Positions 19,521-29,113 of a stretch of 64,000 nucleotides of DNA are shown here, one piece after another. Position 1 is the stretch's first letter, and each line of letters begins with the position of its first letter. Origin of the DNA: Solirubrobacter pauli. GTDB lineage: Bacteria; Actinomycetota; Thermoleophilia; Solirubrobacterales; Solirubrobacteraceae. The notes under the pieces were generated by a model. That model saw nothing but the letters and a program-made list of their open reading frames with translations. It searched no databases and had not been told where the DNA came from. Location: positions 2,046,001 through 2,110,000 of the forward strand of contig NZ_RBIL01000002.1 of the NCBI RefSeq assembly GCF_003633755.1, given 5' to 3'. Position numbers and translations under genes: made by a program.

Positions 19521-20385
19521 CCCTCTGGGCGGCGTCGATGTTCGGCGCGTCGAGCTTGGCGAGGTTCTCGGGCGTGGGCTCGAGCTGCTCGTAGCGGTCC
19601 ACGGTCGTCGTGACGATGATCGCCTGATCCGACCCGAGGGCCGTCATCGTGGACCGGCTGCCGAGCGGCAGCGCGGTGTCCGGGTCGACGTAGTAGACGA
19701 TCTCGGCCGCCGCGCCGGTGCGTCGCCCGTCGGGCGTGACGCCGTACGCGTGGGCCCGCCGGCCGTTGAACGTGGCCTCCCCCAGGTCCTTCGCGCCGCG
19801 GATCTGCTCGCGGAACGTGTCGACGAGGGTCGTGACGCCGACCTTGAAGCCTTCCTCGAGCTCCTCGGGATCCCAGCCCGGGTCGGTCTTCTTGGTCACC
19901 TGGACTTCCGAGCCGCCCTTGTCGTTGTGCATGAGCGTGCGGAACGTGCCGCCGTCCTGGTCGTGCTCATAGCGCCACTCACCGCGCCGCTGGCGCGTCT
20001 CCATGACGTTGTGCATCCGGTCGCGGTACTGCCACTGGCGCAGCTTGTCGTAGCTCTCGACGGTCGGCAGGCCGGTCTGGACGGTGGTCGTCTCGGTGTA
20101 GGTGATCAGGTCCTTGGGCGCGGTCGCGGCGAACGCGCGCTCGGCGAGGCTCGCCCGGATCGGCCCTGGAGCATCATCGGCGGTCGGCAGCGCGGCGAGC
20201 GCGACGACCGCGGCCGCGGCGAGCGCGGTGACGGCGAGCACGATCCGCGGGGCGCTCCGCGTCCGGCTCCGGTGCCGCTCGGGCGGCGTGGCGAGGATCG
20301 CGCGCAGGACGTCATCCGGCGGCACGGACGTGCGGGCGTGGGCGGCGGGGTCGGACTCGCGCAGCTCGAGGACGGGATCAGGCAT
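19513..20385 (-). CDS. Membrane-anchored protein paired with ECF sigma (putative anti-sigma/sensor)
   Basis: A protein of 290 aa from the ATG at 20385, which has GGAG 7 nt upstream. Residues ~1-40 are cytoplasmic and charged, one membrane helix (~48-68, IVLAVTALAAAAVVALAAL) follows, and the rest is an exported beta-rich domain with repeated Thr/Val strands. It lies 74 bp downstream of an ECF sigma gene on the same strand. By position it may be the anti-sigma factor or a RseB/LolA-like envelope sensor, but I see no zinc-binding anti-sigma motif, so the role is inferred from context only. Confidence 0.7.
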   Translation of the reverse strand: MPDPVLELRESDPAAHARTSVPPDDVLRAILATPPERHRSRTRSAPRIVLAVTALAAAAVVALAALPTADDAPGPIRASLAERAFAATAPKDLITYTETTTVQTGLPTVESYDKLRQWQYRDRMHNVMETRQRRGEWRYEHDQDGGTFRTLMHNDKGGSEVQVTKKTDPGWDPEELEEGFKVGVTTLVDTFREQIRGAKDLGEATFNGRRAHAYGVTPDGRRTGAAAEIVYYVDPDTALPLGSRSTMTALGSDQAIIVTTTVDRYEQLEPTPENLAKLDAPNIDAAQRAK

Positions 20386-20459
20386 GGGTGGGCTCCAGGG
20401 GAACGGCGTGGACGGGCGCGGCGGGCGCGGACGGCGCACGCCGATGGAGGGCGCGGCGG

Positions 20460-21098
20460 TCAGGCGACATCGGCGGCCTCCAGCGGGAAGTCGAGGTCGA
20501 CGGCGGCGCCCTGCTCGCGCAGGTGAGCCGCGAGGCGGCGGCGGGCGCGATGGACGCGCATCGCGAACGCGGGGCGCGACACGCCGGCCGCGCGGGCGGC
20601 GTCGGCGAGGCTCAGGCGCTCCCAGGCGACGAGGCGCAGCGCCTCGCGGTCGGGCTCGCTCAACGCGGCGAAGGCGCGCAGCGTGGCGTCGCGCTCGGCG
20701 AGGCGGTCGGCGGGATCGCGGGCGGCGCCGGCGATCGCGGCGGCGCGCACGGCGGGCCGATGCTGGTCGGCGGGGCCGCGATCCGGGTCGGCGCCGGCGA
20801 CGTCAGCCCGGCCGGGGCGCGCGGCGGTCGCACCGCTGTCGGCCGCCGCGGCCGCGACTCTTCGCGTGTGGCGGGCGGCTTCGCGGCGCCGGTTGGCCAG
20901 CACGTGGCCGGCGGCCGCGTAGAGCCACGGCAGCGGCTCGTCCGGCACCTTGTCGAGCCGACGCCACGCGACGAGGAACGTCTCGTTGACGACCTCCTCG
21001 GCCAACGGCGGCTCGGCGCGCCGCAGCGCGTAGCGGTGCACCGCCGCGTAGTGCTCGTGGAAGAGCGCTTCGAAGCGGGCTTGGCGGGTGGGGTTCAC
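20460..21098 (-). CDS. ECF-family sigma factor
   Basis: A protein of 212 aa with a GTG start. Region 2 (LFHEHYAAVHRYALRRAE, AEEVVNETFLVAWRRLDKVP) and region 4 (LSEPDREALRLVAWERLSLADAA in segments, then a helix-turn-helix) are clear. The linker between them (~90-140) is long and made mostly of Ala, Arg, Pro, Asp and Gly, an unusual low-complexity insertion. The downstream membrane protein probably regulates it. Target promoters are unknown; the envelope L,D-transpeptidase gene lies just upstream on the same strand. Confidence 0.9.
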   Translation of the reverse strand: MNPTRQARFEALFHEHYAAVHRYALRRAEPPLAEEVVNETFLVAWRRLDKVPDEPLPWLYAAAGHVLANRRREAARHTRRVAAAAADSGATAARPGRADVAGADPDRGPADQHRPAVRAAAIAGAARDPADRLAERDATLRAFAALSEPDREALRLVAWERLSLADAARAAGVSRPAFAMRVHRARRRLAAHLREQGAAVDLDFPLEAADVA

Positions 21099-21146
21099 AC
21101 CCCTATCTGTCCGGCCCGCCGCCGGAGTTCACAGGCCGTCGCCGAT

Positions 21147-22187
21147 CTAGGCGATGTAGATCGGAGCGCCGACCGGAACCTGGTCGTACAGCTCCTTGAC
21201 GTCGGGGACGTGCATGCGCAGGCAGCCGTGCGAGGCGGCCGAGCCGATCGACGCGTCGTCCGACGTGCCGTGGATGCCGACGCCGTCGTAGATCCCGAGC
21301 CAGCGGGCCTTGATCGGGTTCGTCGGGTCGTCGCCCGGGATGACCTTGCCGGCGAGGTCTCCCGCCCAGTCGGAGTTCGGGACGTGCCAGGCCGGGTTCT
21401 CGGCCTTGTTGGCGATGTTGTAGAGGCCGGCCGGCGTGTCCATGCCGACCTTGCCCACCGCGATCCCGTACGTCTTCTTGAGCTTGAGGTTCTTCCAGAG
21501 CTCGAGCTTGAACGTCTTGCGGTTGGCGATCAGGATCGCCGGATACTTCTCCGCGAGCTGCTTGGTGGAGACCTTGGGCTGGACGACGGTGGTCTTGACC
21601 TCGACCTCCTCGTTCGCGCCGGGCGTGAGCAGCGTCTTCTCGAGCTCCTTGGCCAGCGTGTTGTACTTCACGCGCAGGCCGGTGCGGGACGGCTCCGGGT
21701 TCACGTGCCCCTTGCTGAGGTCGACCTCGGCATCGCGCGGCGAGCGGTCGATCGACTTGCGCACGCGCTTGACCAGCTTGTCGATCGCGGGCTTGTTCCA
21801 GCTCACCTCGGCGGCGAGCTCGGTGTTGATCGACTCGTTGCGCACGTTGCGCCACGCGCGCGAGAACATGTCCCCCTGCTGCGAGCGCTTGAGCGCCTTG
21901 TCCACCGAGCCGCGGATGTCGATCCCGATCGACGCGGCCTTCTGGGTGAGCGTGAACGTGCGGTCCTTGTAGGAGACCTTCACGGGACGGTCCAGCGGCG
22001 CGAGCAGCGAGTCCGAGAGCTTCTTCTCCGCCTGCGCGCGGGACATCCCACCGATGGGGACGCCATTGACCTTCACGCCTTCAGCGACGAGGTCCTTCTT
22101 GGACTCGTCGTAGAAGTACGTGGCGCCGACGACGCCAAGGCCGAGGACGACGAGCAGGGAGGCAATGACGATCAGGCGAATACGCAT
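21147..22187 (-). CDS. L,D-transpeptidase (YkuD) with PG-binding-4 repeat region
   Basis: An exported enzyme of 346 aa from the ATG at 22187. The N-terminal hydrophobic anchor (~2-24) is followed by a peptidoglycan-binding-4-type region (~40-200) and the YkuD domain (~225-346). The active-site block HGT...ASHGCLRMH carries C322. It forms 3-3 or lipoprotein-type cross-links in peptidoglycan outside the membrane. It ends 48 bp before the ECF sigma gene. All catalytic residues are intact. Confidence 0.93.
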   Translation of the reverse strand: MRIRLIVIASLLVVLGLGVVGATYFYDESKKDLVAEGVKVNGVPIGGMSRAQAEKKLSDSLLAPLDRPVKVSYKDRTFTLTQKAASIGIDIRGSVDKALKRSQQGDMFSRAWRNVRNESINTELAAEVSWNKPAIDKLVKRVRKSIDRSPRDAEVDLSKGHVNPEPSRTGLRVKYNTLAKELEKTLLTPGANEEVEVKTTVVQPKVSTKQLAEKYPAILIANRKTFKLELWKNLKLKKTYGIAVGKVGMDTPAGLYNIANKAENPAWHVPNSDWAGDLAGKVIPGDDPTNPIKARWLGIYDGVGIHGTSDDASIGSAASHGCLRMHVPDVKELYDQVPVGAPIYIA

Positions 22188-22230
22188 GGGGCTCGGCAAT
22201 GGTAAGACCAAGCGCGGCGAATGCAGTACC

Positions 22231-22255
22231 CCTGCAAGGCCTCTGGCCTGTCAGG
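22231..22255 (-). terminator. Stem-loop between epimerase and L,D-transpeptidase genes
   Basis: AGGCC (22237-22241) and GGCCT (22245-22249) form a tight hairpin, with CCTG/CAGG (22231-22234 / 22252-22255) as an outer pair across a 2x2 internal loop. It lies a few bases after the stop of the epimerase gene on the minus strand. There is no U-tract, so intrinsic termination is uncertain. Confidence 0.35.
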
Positions 22256-22259
22256 CAGA

Positions 22260-23300
22260 TTACTCGTCGTGCCGGACGCTCGGCGACCAGCGCAGGAACT
22301 CCTCCACTTCGCGCTCGTACCGATATGGCGCCTCGCCGCTCTCCCGGAGCGGTTTCAGCCGCAAAGCGGCGGCAAATGCCTGCACGGTCTCGCGGGTGGT
22401 GAGCCCGAAGCGGAAGCCAGATGCCTTGAGCTTGCGGTGGTCGAGCCCGCGCCCGTAGCGCAGCTGCTGGCGGACCTCGTCCGGGATCCGGATGCCGACG
22501 AGGTTCGTCGCGGTCGTCGCCAGGCTCGTCCCCCACGGCGGGAGCAGCGGCGCGTACGGCTTGCCGAGCAGGCTCGCGACCTCGCTCAGCACGAGCACCC
22601 CGTCCGGCGCGGCGTTGTAGACGCCGGGCAGGTCCGTGGTGGCGGCGTAGTGCAGCGCGCCGACGATGTCGTCCTCGTGGATGAACTGGTAGCGCGGGTC
22701 GAAGCCGAGGATCCCGGGGACCGCGGGCAGCTCGAACAGGCGGCTGTGCGAGTTGTGCAGGTCCGGTCCGAGCCCGTTGCAGAACCGCAGCGTGGTCACG
22801 GTGACGTGCGGGTTGCGAGCCGCGAAGTCGCGCACCGCGTCGTCGGCCTCGACGATGTCGGACTCCAGCCGCGTGCGCGGCGGATGCGGCCGGCGCATCT
22901 CCTCGCCGAAGAAGCTCGGGTCGTCGCGCTCGCATCCGTAGTAGTGCGCGCTGGACTTGAAGACGACCTTCGTCACGGGCGAGTCCGGCCCGCCGCACGC
23001 GGCCAGGATGTTCATCGTCCCGATCACGTTCTGTTCGTGGGCGACCTTGGGCGGCGCGGTCACGGAGTCGACGATCAGGCGCGTGTCGATCACCGTGTCG
23101 ATCTCCGCGGCGTGCACGATCCGCCGCAGCAGCGCGTGATGGGTCCCGATCCGGACGAACTCCGTGCGCTCGAGCGGGAGGTTCGGGTCCTCCGTGGAGA
23201 CGCCGATGATCACGTCGATCTCGGGGTCCTTCTCCAGCTCCTGCGCGAGGCGGCCGCCCCAGTAGCTGGAGAGCCCGGTGATGAGGACGCGCCGGCTCAT
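22260..23300 (-). CDS. NAD-dependent epimerase/dehydratase-like protein (atypical SDR)
   Basis: A protein of 346 aa; the ATG at 23300 overlaps the upstream stop (ATGA). The Rossmann start MSRRVLITGLSSYWGG departs from the textbook GxxGxxG only in its middle. The usual catalytic YxxxK is not intact: the corresponding stretch reads FKSSAHYYGCERDD, with the tyrosine but no lysine four residues on. It therefore may bind NAD(P) without classical epimerase chemistry. It is translationally coupled to a PlsC-type acyltransferase, a pairing that suggests lipid or cell-envelope metabolism. Confidence 0.88.
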   Translation of the reverse strand: MSRRVLITGLSSYWGGRLAQELEKDPEIDVIIGVSTEDPNLPLERTEFVRIGTHHALLRRIVHAAEIDTVIDTRLIVDSVTAPPKVAHEQNVIGTMNILAACGGPDSPVTKVVFKSSAHYYGCERDDPSFFGEEMRRPHPPRTRLESDIVEADDAVRDFAARNPHVTVTTLRFCNGLGPDLHNSHSRLFELPAVPGILGFDPRYQFIHEDDIVGALHYAATTDLPGVYNAAPDGVLVLSEVASLLGKPYAPLLPPWGTSLATTATNLVGIRIPDEVRQQLRYGRGLDHRKLKASGFRFGLTTRETVQAFAAALRLKPLRESGEAPYRYEREVEEFLRWSPSVRHDE

Positions 23301-24115
23301 CCGAGCCACACCGACTTGCGCTCGGCGAGCATCTCGTACAGCTCCTCCTGGATCCGCGCGCGGACCTCCTCGGCGACGGTCTGCACGAGGCCCTTGTCGT
23401 TCCACGGCTCCTCGCCCCACTGGTCGGTGGGGATCGGCTCCAGGAAGCGGATCCGGAACTTGGCGGGCAGGTAGCCGGGCGCCGGGATCACCGGCACGTA
23501 GATCAGACCCGTGAGCTTCTTCAGCGGCCGGATGTGGGCGAAGATCGGCATCGCCTCCTCGGCCCCGATCAGCGCGACGGGGACGATCGGCGCCCGCGCC
23601 CGCATCGCGCTCTCCACGAACCCGCCGCGGCCGAAGCGCTGCAGGCGGTAGCGGTCCTTGTAGAGCTTCTCCGTGCCCTTCGCGCCCTCGGGGAAGACGA
23701 GCACGAGCTCCTCCTCGTCGTGCAGCAGCCGGTGCACGTTGGCCGGGTGCGCGGGCACGCCGCCGAGCTTGGCGACGAGCATCGACAAGCCGGGATAGCC
23801 CTTGAAGAAGTGCTCGACCGTCATGTGCAGGTTGCGCGGGCGGGCGTGCTCGGTCTTGATCGCCTTGGCGATCATCGAGGCGTCGGGCGGGAGCGCGCCG
23901 GAGTGGTTGGAGACGAGCAGCGCGCCGCCGGTCGACGGGACGTGCTCGATGCCCTCGACCTCGACCCGGAACCAGTAGTGGTAGAGGAACTCGTAGATCG
24001 TCTTGTCGAAGAAGCCCTCGACGCGCTCCGAGCGGCCCCAGTCCGTGACCTGGCGCTCCGGCTCGATGGCCGGGAGATGCGCGCGATGGTCGGGTGGTGC
24101 TTCGAGCTCTTTCAC
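23297..24115 (-). CDS. PlsC-family lysophospholipid acyltransferase
   Basis: A protein of 272 aa. The GTG at 24115 overlaps the stop of the HAD gene (GTGA). The acyltransferase signature is NHSGALPPD (NHx4D form), and FPEGAKGTEK provides the second conserved block. It transfers acyl groups to a lysolipid at the membrane face. The N-terminal region FFDKTIYEFLYHYWFRVEVEG is typical of the actinobacterial branch. It is coupled at both ends, so HAD, acyltransferase and epimerase form one operon. The acceptor lipid is unknown. Confidence 0.9.
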   Translation of the reverse strand: MKELEAPPDHRAHLPAIEPERQVTDWGRSERVEGFFDKTIYEFLYHYWFRVEVEGIEHVPSTGGALLVSNHSGALPPDASMIAKAIKTEHARPRNLHMTVEHFFKGYPGLSMLVAKLGGVPAHPANVHRLLHDEEELVLVFPEGAKGTEKLYKDRYRLQRFGRGGFVESAMRARAPIVPVALIGAEEAMPIFAHIRPLKKLTGLIYVPVIPAPGYLPAKFRIRFLEPIPTDQWGEEPWNDKGLVQTVAEEVRARIQEELYEMLAERKSVWLG

Positions 24116-24654
24116 TTCAGGTGGGGCTCCAGGCGGTGCGCGAGCGTCGGCCAGTCGGGGGCGGAGATGACGCCGGGCAGGTCGCGGTTCCACGGGTGCT
24201 CGAGCGTCGCGGCGGTGATACCCACTTGCGCCGCTCGGCGCAGGTTGTCCGGCGAGTCGTCGATGAGCACGTCGATCTGCAGCTCCACGCAACGCGAGAT
24301 CTTGTCGGACGAGCAGTACAGGTCGTCGTGCGGCAGGTTGATCCGCTCGAGCCACTCGGCGGTGTGCGGGTGCGCGTCCGTGGTCCGGTGGCTCGTGATG
24401 TGGATGAAGTGGCCCCGCTCGTGCCAGCGCGTGATCGCCTCGACCGCGCCGGGGTAGGGCTCGGCGGCCAGCACGTGGTCGGCCCGGTGCGTCTCCTCGA
24501 CGATCACCTTCAGCTGCTCGGGCGTGAGCCCGTCGATCGCCCACGTGGCCTGCTCGTCGTACGGCAGATCCACGCCGTAGCGGCGTTTGGCGATCTCCGC
24601 GAGCTGGTCCCAGTAGGGATGCAGCGTCGAGTCGATGTCGATCGCGAGGCGCAC
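24112..24654 (-). CDS. HAD-superfamily hydrolase
   Basis: A protein of 180 aa with a GTG start and a short HAD fold. Motif I is DIDSTL (nucleophile D6, acid D8), motif II lies in HITSHRT and motif IV near IDVLIDDSPDN. This resembles the 5'-nucleotidase / YqfW-type group, which dephosphorylate nucleotides or sugar phosphates in the cytoplasm. It begins the operon with the acyltransferase and is divergent, 21 bp away, from an alpha/beta hydrolase. The substrate cannot be told. Confidence 0.77.
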   Translation of the reverse strand: MRLAIDIDSTLHPYWDQLAEIAKRRYGVDLPYDEQATWAIDGLTPEQLKVIVEETHRADHVLAAEPYPGAVEAITRWHERGHFIHITSHRTTDAHPHTAEWLERINLPHDDLYCSSDKISRCVELQIDVLIDDSPDNLRRAAQVGITAATLEHPWNRDLPGVISAPDWPTLAHRLEPHLK

Positions 24655-24663
24655 GAGCGTTGG

Positions 24664-24670
24664 TACGGTA
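24664..24670. promoter_or_regulatory. Overlapping divergent -10 elements (TACGGTA)
   Basis: TACGGT (24664-24669) is 6 nt from the plus-strand GTG at 24676, the distance of a leaderless promoter. The same bases read on the minus strand give TACCGT, 10 nt from the GTG at 24654. One symmetric 7-mer may thus start both genes. No good -35 is visible. Confidence 0.38.
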
Positions 24671-24675
24671 GCGGC

Positions 24676-25614
24676 GTGTCGGGGTTCCTCGGGCAGGTTC
24701 GTGCGCTCCCCATGAACGCGTTCATCCGCTCGCGTCCCGACCCGAACTACGCGGACGGTGACGACTCCACCTGGATCTCGGTCGACTGGCCGTCCCTGAC
24801 GCGTGACGAGACGGTGCTCGGCAAGCGCCTGCGCGTGGTCGACACCGGCGGCGACGGCCCGCCGCTGCTGTTCCTGCACGGGCTCGGCGGGCTGTGGCAG
24901 AACTGGCTGCTGAACATCCCGGCGTTCATGGGCCGCTTCCGCGTGATCGCGCCCGACCTGCCCGGCTTCGGCGGGTCCGAGATGCCCGCCGGGCGGATCT
25001 CGATCCAGGGGTTCGCGCGCGTGATCGACGCGCTCTGCGACCAGCTGGACATCGAGGCGCCGATCATCGTCGGCAACTCGATGGGCGGGTTCATCGGCGC
25101 GGAGGTCGCCCTGGCCTTCCCGACACGCGTGCGCAAGCTCGTCCTGGTCTCGGCCGCGGGGATCTCGGTCGAGCACATGTGGAAGGAGCCGGTGATGGCG
25201 ATCGGGCGGCTGATGGCCGTCGGCGCGGCGCGGGCGGGCGTCAAGCAGCTGCCGGTGGCGTCGCGGCCACGGCTGCGGCGCGCGGCCCTGCAGCTCGTCG
25301 TCCGTTACCCGGAGAAGCTGTCGGTGCCGCTGGCCTCGGAGCTTGTCGTCGGCGCGGGCGCGCAGGGCTTCGTCGGCGGCCTGGACGCCGTGCTCGACTA
25401 CTCGTTCCGCGAGCGCCTCGCCGAGATCGAGATCCCGACCCTGATCGTGTGGGGACGCAACGACATCCTCATCCCCGTCGCGGACGCCTACGAGTTCGAG
25501 CGGCTGATCGGCGCGAACGCCCGCGTCGAGGTGTTCGACGACACGGGCCACCTGTCGATGCTCGAGCGCCCGTCGCGGTTCAACGGGCTGCTCGCCGAGT
25601 TCATCGCTGCGTGA
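24676..25614 (+). CDS. Alpha/beta hydrolase
   Basis: A protein of 312 aa. HGLGGLWQNW is the oxyanion block, VGNSMGG holds the nucleophilic serine, WGRNDILIP the acid and DDTGHLSMLE the histidine, so the triad is complete. It is a likely esterase, lipase or C-C hydrolase, with no substrate clue. The GTG at 24676 sits 6 nt after a -10-like box; the ATG at 24712 (MNAFIRSRPDP) is the alternative start. It overlaps the 3' end of convergent ilvD by 14 bp. Confidence 0.9.
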   Translation: MSGFLGQVRALPMNAFIRSRPDPNYADGDDSTWISVDWPSLTRDETVLGKRLRVVDTGGDGPPLLFLHGLGGLWQNWLLNIPAFMGRFRVIAPDLPGFGGSEMPAGRISIQGFARVIDALCDQLDIEAPIIVGNSMGGFIGAEVALAFPTRVRKLVLVSAAGISVEHMWKEPVMAIGRLMAVGAARAGVKQLPVASRPRLRRAALQLVVRYPEKLSVPLASELVVGAGAQGFVGGLDAVLDYSFRERLAEIEIPTLIVWGRNDILIPVADAYEFERLIGANARVEVFDDTGHLSMLERPSRFNGLLAEFIAA

Positions 25615-27268
25615 TCGCCCCCTCGCTCGCGCTCGCCACGAGCGCGGCGTACTTGCCCAGGACGCCACGGGTGACGGTCGGCGGCGGCGTGTAGTCGTCG
25701 AGTCGGCGCTGGATCTCCTCGTCCGGGACGTCCACGTCGATGCGGCGCCGGTCCACGTCGATCGTGATCGTGTCGCCCTCCCGGACGGCCGCGATCGGGC
25801 CCTTGTGGACCGCCTCGGGCGCGATGTGGCCGGCCATGAAGCCGCGCGTGGCCCCGGAGAAGCGGCCGTCGGTGAGCAGCGCGACGCTGTCGCCGAGCCC
25901 CTCCCCCACGATCGCGGCGGTCACGGCGAGCATCTCGCGCATGCCCGGGCCGCCCGCCGGCCCCTCGTTGCGGATCACGACCACGTCGCCCGGGTTGATC
26001 TCGCCCTGCGTCACCGCCCGCATGCACGCCTCCTCGCCCTCGAAGACGCGGGCCGGGCCGGTGTGGTGACGGCGCTCGTGGCCGCTGAGCTTGACGACGC
26101 TGCCCTCCGGCGCGAGGTTGCCGCGGAGGATCGCGATGCCGCCCGTCTTCTTGATCGGGTCGCTGAGCGGGCGGATGACCTCCTGGCCGGGCGCTTCGGT
26201 CGCCTCCTGGGCGTGCTGGCCGATCGTCTTGCCGGTCACGGTCGGGGCGTCCACGTGCAGCAGGCCCAGCTCGCTGAGGCGCTTGGCGAGGACGGCGGTG
26301 CCGCCCGCGGCGTGCAGGTCGGTGGCGACGAAGCGGCCGCCCGGCTTGAGGTCGCACAGGCTCGGCGTGGACTCGGCGATCCGGTCGAAGTCGTCGATGT
26401 CGAGTGGCACGCCGGCCTCTCTCGCCACCGCGAGCAGGTGCAGCACGGCGTTGGTCGAGCCGCCGGAGGCCGCGACCGCCAGGATCGCGTTCTCGAGGCT
26501 CTCCTTCGTGATCAGGTCGCTGGGTCGCTGCCCTCGCCGGAGGACGTCCATCACCAGCTCGCCGGCCGCGTACGCGTGGTCGGACTTGCTGGCGTCCTGG
26601 GCGGGCGCGAGCGACGGGCCGATCGGGCTGATGCCCATCATCTCGAACGCCATCGCCATCGTGTTGGCCGTGTACTGGCCGCCGCACGCGCCGGCGCCCG
26701 GGCTGGCGGCGGCCTCGATGTCGGCCAGGTCCTGATCGGTGATCTTGCCGGCCGCGTTCGCGCCGACCGCCTCGAAGACGTCCATGATCGTGATGTCCCG
26801 GCCCTTGTAGTGGCCGGGCGGGATCGACCCGCCGTAGAGCATCACGCCCGGCACGTCGAGGCGCGCCAGCGCCATCACCGTGCCGGGGATCGTCTTGTCG
26901 CACGCGCACAGGCAGATGACCGCGTCGAACAGGTGGCCGAGCGTGACGAGCTCGATGCTGTCGGCGACGACCTCCCTGGACACGAGGCTCGTCTTCATCC
27001 CCGACGTGCCCATCGTGATGCCGTCGGAGATCGCCACCGTGTTGAACTCCATCGGGGTCCCGCCGGCGGCCTTGATGCCGTCCTTGACGAACTTGGCGAG
27101 CGCGCGCAGGTGGAAGTTGCACGGCATCGTCTCGATCCACGTGTTCGCGACGCCGATGATCGGCTTGCTCAGGGCCTCGTCGTCGTAGCCGATGCCCTTC
27201 AGGTAGGCGCGGGCGGCCGCGCGGTCACGGCCCTCGGTCAGTGCCCGAGAGCGGTGCTTCAGGTCCAT
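25601..27268 (-). CDS. ilvD: Dihydroxy-acid dehydratase
   Basis: IlvD of 555 aa, full length. It dehydrates 2,3-dihydroxy acids in isoleucine and valine synthesis with an Fe-S cluster. Cluster-binding blocks CACDKTIPG and SPGAGACGGQYTANTMA are present, as is the C-terminal GRFSGATRGFMAGHIAPEA in segments. No other ilv gene is nearby, so the pathway is scattered. It ends in a 14-bp convergent overlap with the hydrolase gene. Confidence 0.97.
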   Translation of the reverse strand: MDLKHRSRALTEGRDRAAARAYLKGIGYDDEALSKPIIGVANTWIETMPCNFHLRALAKFVKDGIKAAGGTPMEFNTVAISDGITMGTSGMKTSLVSREVVADSIELVTLGHLFDAVICLCACDKTIPGTVMALARLDVPGVMLYGGSIPPGHYKGRDITIMDVFEAVGANAAGKITDQDLADIEAAASPGAGACGGQYTANTMAMAFEMMGISPIGPSLAPAQDASKSDHAYAAGELVMDVLRRGQRPSDLITKESLENAILAVAASGGSTNAVLHLLAVAREAGVPLDIDDFDRIAESTPSLCDLKPGGRFVATDLHAAGGTAVLAKRLSELGLLHVDAPTVTGKTIGQHAQEATEAPGQEVIRPLSDPIKKTGGIAILRGNLAPEGSVVKLSGHERRHHTGPARVFEGEEACMRAVTQGEINPGDVVVIRNEGPAGGPGMREMLAVTAAIVGEGLGDSVALLTDGRFSGATRGFMAGHIAPEAVHKGPIAAVREGDTITIDVDRRRIDVDVPDEEIQRRLDDYTPPPTVTRGVLGKYAALVASASEGAITQR

Positions 27269-27277
27269 CCGGCGATG

Positions 27278-27883
27278 TTACGCCGCGCCCGAGCTGGTGC
27301 GTCGCGTACGTTCCAGGCGCTCGCGTTCCCAGCGGCCGAGCCGCCAGATGTCGCGCTGGATCGTCTTCTGGTCGACCTGGCGGCCGGGCAGGTGCATGTT
27401 CGCGCTGTTGATCAGGCGGCGCTCGTCGCCCTTGAGCGCCATCCACTTGGCGAGGACGTCATCGGAGTCCGGGAGGCGGCTGCTGCCGTACGGCTTGGAC
27501 TCGTCCGGGAACTCGACGCAGTACTCGTTGAGCAGGCGGCCGGTCTGCGGCAGGTACGCGACGATCGGCTTGTGCGGGTAGATCAGGTACGCGTACGGGA
27601 CGCCGCGCAGCTCCTTGTCCAGGCTCTCGCCGCCCCAGACCCGGATCAGCCCCAGGTCCCGGTACATCTCCCACTCCTCCTCGTTCACGCACGAGCGGAG
27701 CAGCTCGCGGGCGCGCTGCTCGGCGCGGCGTTCGCGACCGGGGTCGAAGTTGCCGATGTGGCCGGCCTCGATCGCGGCCTTGCGCGCTCGCCTGGCCTCA
27801 CCGCGGCGTTCGAAGTACGGCATCGCCACTTCCCACAGGAGGGCGATGACGACGATCGCCGTGGCGCAGAGCGCGACGAGCAC
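27278..27883 (-). CDS. Hypothetical membrane-anchored protein (201 aa)
   Basis: I set the start at the GTG at 27883, which places a membrane helix (VLVALCATAIVVIALLWEVA) at the very N-terminus. The rest is cytoplasmic or surface-exposed, charged and tyrosine-rich, with ARRARKAAIEAGHIGNFDPG followed by a region ending in Arg-rich helices. No family is recognised. It lies 9 bp before ilvD's start (same strand) and 5 bp after the stop of the small gene at 27889, so the three may form one transcript. Confidence 0.62.
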   Translation of the reverse strand: MLVALCATAIVVIALLWEVAMPYFERRGEARRARKAAIEAGHIGNFDPGRERRAEQRARELLRSCVNEEEWEMYRDLGLIRVWGGESLDKELRGVPYAYLIYPHKPIVAYLPQTGRLLNEYCVEFPDESKPYGSSRLPDSDDVLAKWMALKGDERRLINSANMHLPGRQVDQKTIQRDIWRLGRWERERLERTRRTSSGAA

Positions 27884-27888
27884 GGGTG

Positions 27889-28136
27889 CTACGCAGCTCC
27901 GCCCGCGGCGCGCGGGAAGAAGATGACGCGGTCGGCGGCCTGCGGGATCTGGTCGAACCGATGGACCATCTCCGCCTCGCGGCGGCCGCTCTCGGACTCG
28001 ACCGGGATGGCGGCCCACATGCCCAGCTCCAGCTGCTTGCGGAACTCGGCGACCAGACGCTGCTGATCTTCAGCGACCTCAGGGTCACCTTCGGCGATCA
28101 GCTGCTCGCCGTATCCCGGACGCATCCGCAGGAACT

Positions 28137-28140
<4 letters not shown>
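27889..28140 (-). CDS. Small hypothetical protein (83 aa) coupled to thiD
   Basis: Function unknown. The protein is acidic in its N-terminal half (IAEGDPEVAEDQQRLVAEFR) and probably helical, ending in a basic Arg/Ala-rich tail. Its ATG overlaps the thiD stop (ATGA), which supports translation. No signal peptide, membrane segment or known motif is visible. Confidence 0.6.
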
Positions 28141-29030
<890 letters not shown>

Positions 29031-29062
29031 GCGGCTCAGGTTAGGCGGTCCAATCCCCCTGG

Positions 29063-29100
29063 CCCGCGTGTAAGGGGTACGCGGGTTGACGTTCTGTCAA
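29063..29100. promoter_or_regulatory. Two inverted repeats in the thiD / ATP-grasp divergent gap
   Basis: CCCGCGT (29063-29069) and ACGCGGG (29079-29085) form a perfect 7-bp inverted repeat with a 9-nt loop. Immediately after, TTGAC (29086-29090) and GTCAA (29096-29100) form another with a 5-nt centre; TTGACG could also serve as a -35 box for the plus-strand gene. Either could be an operator; no regulator is suggested. Confidence 0.32.
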
Positions 29101-29113
29101 GGTGGGGCGCCTG

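Noticed and set aside
29031-29101. TPP riboswitch upstream of thiD
   Set aside because: A CCTGA-like stretch is near the start, but the CUGAGA and other core elements are missing and the spacing is wrong.
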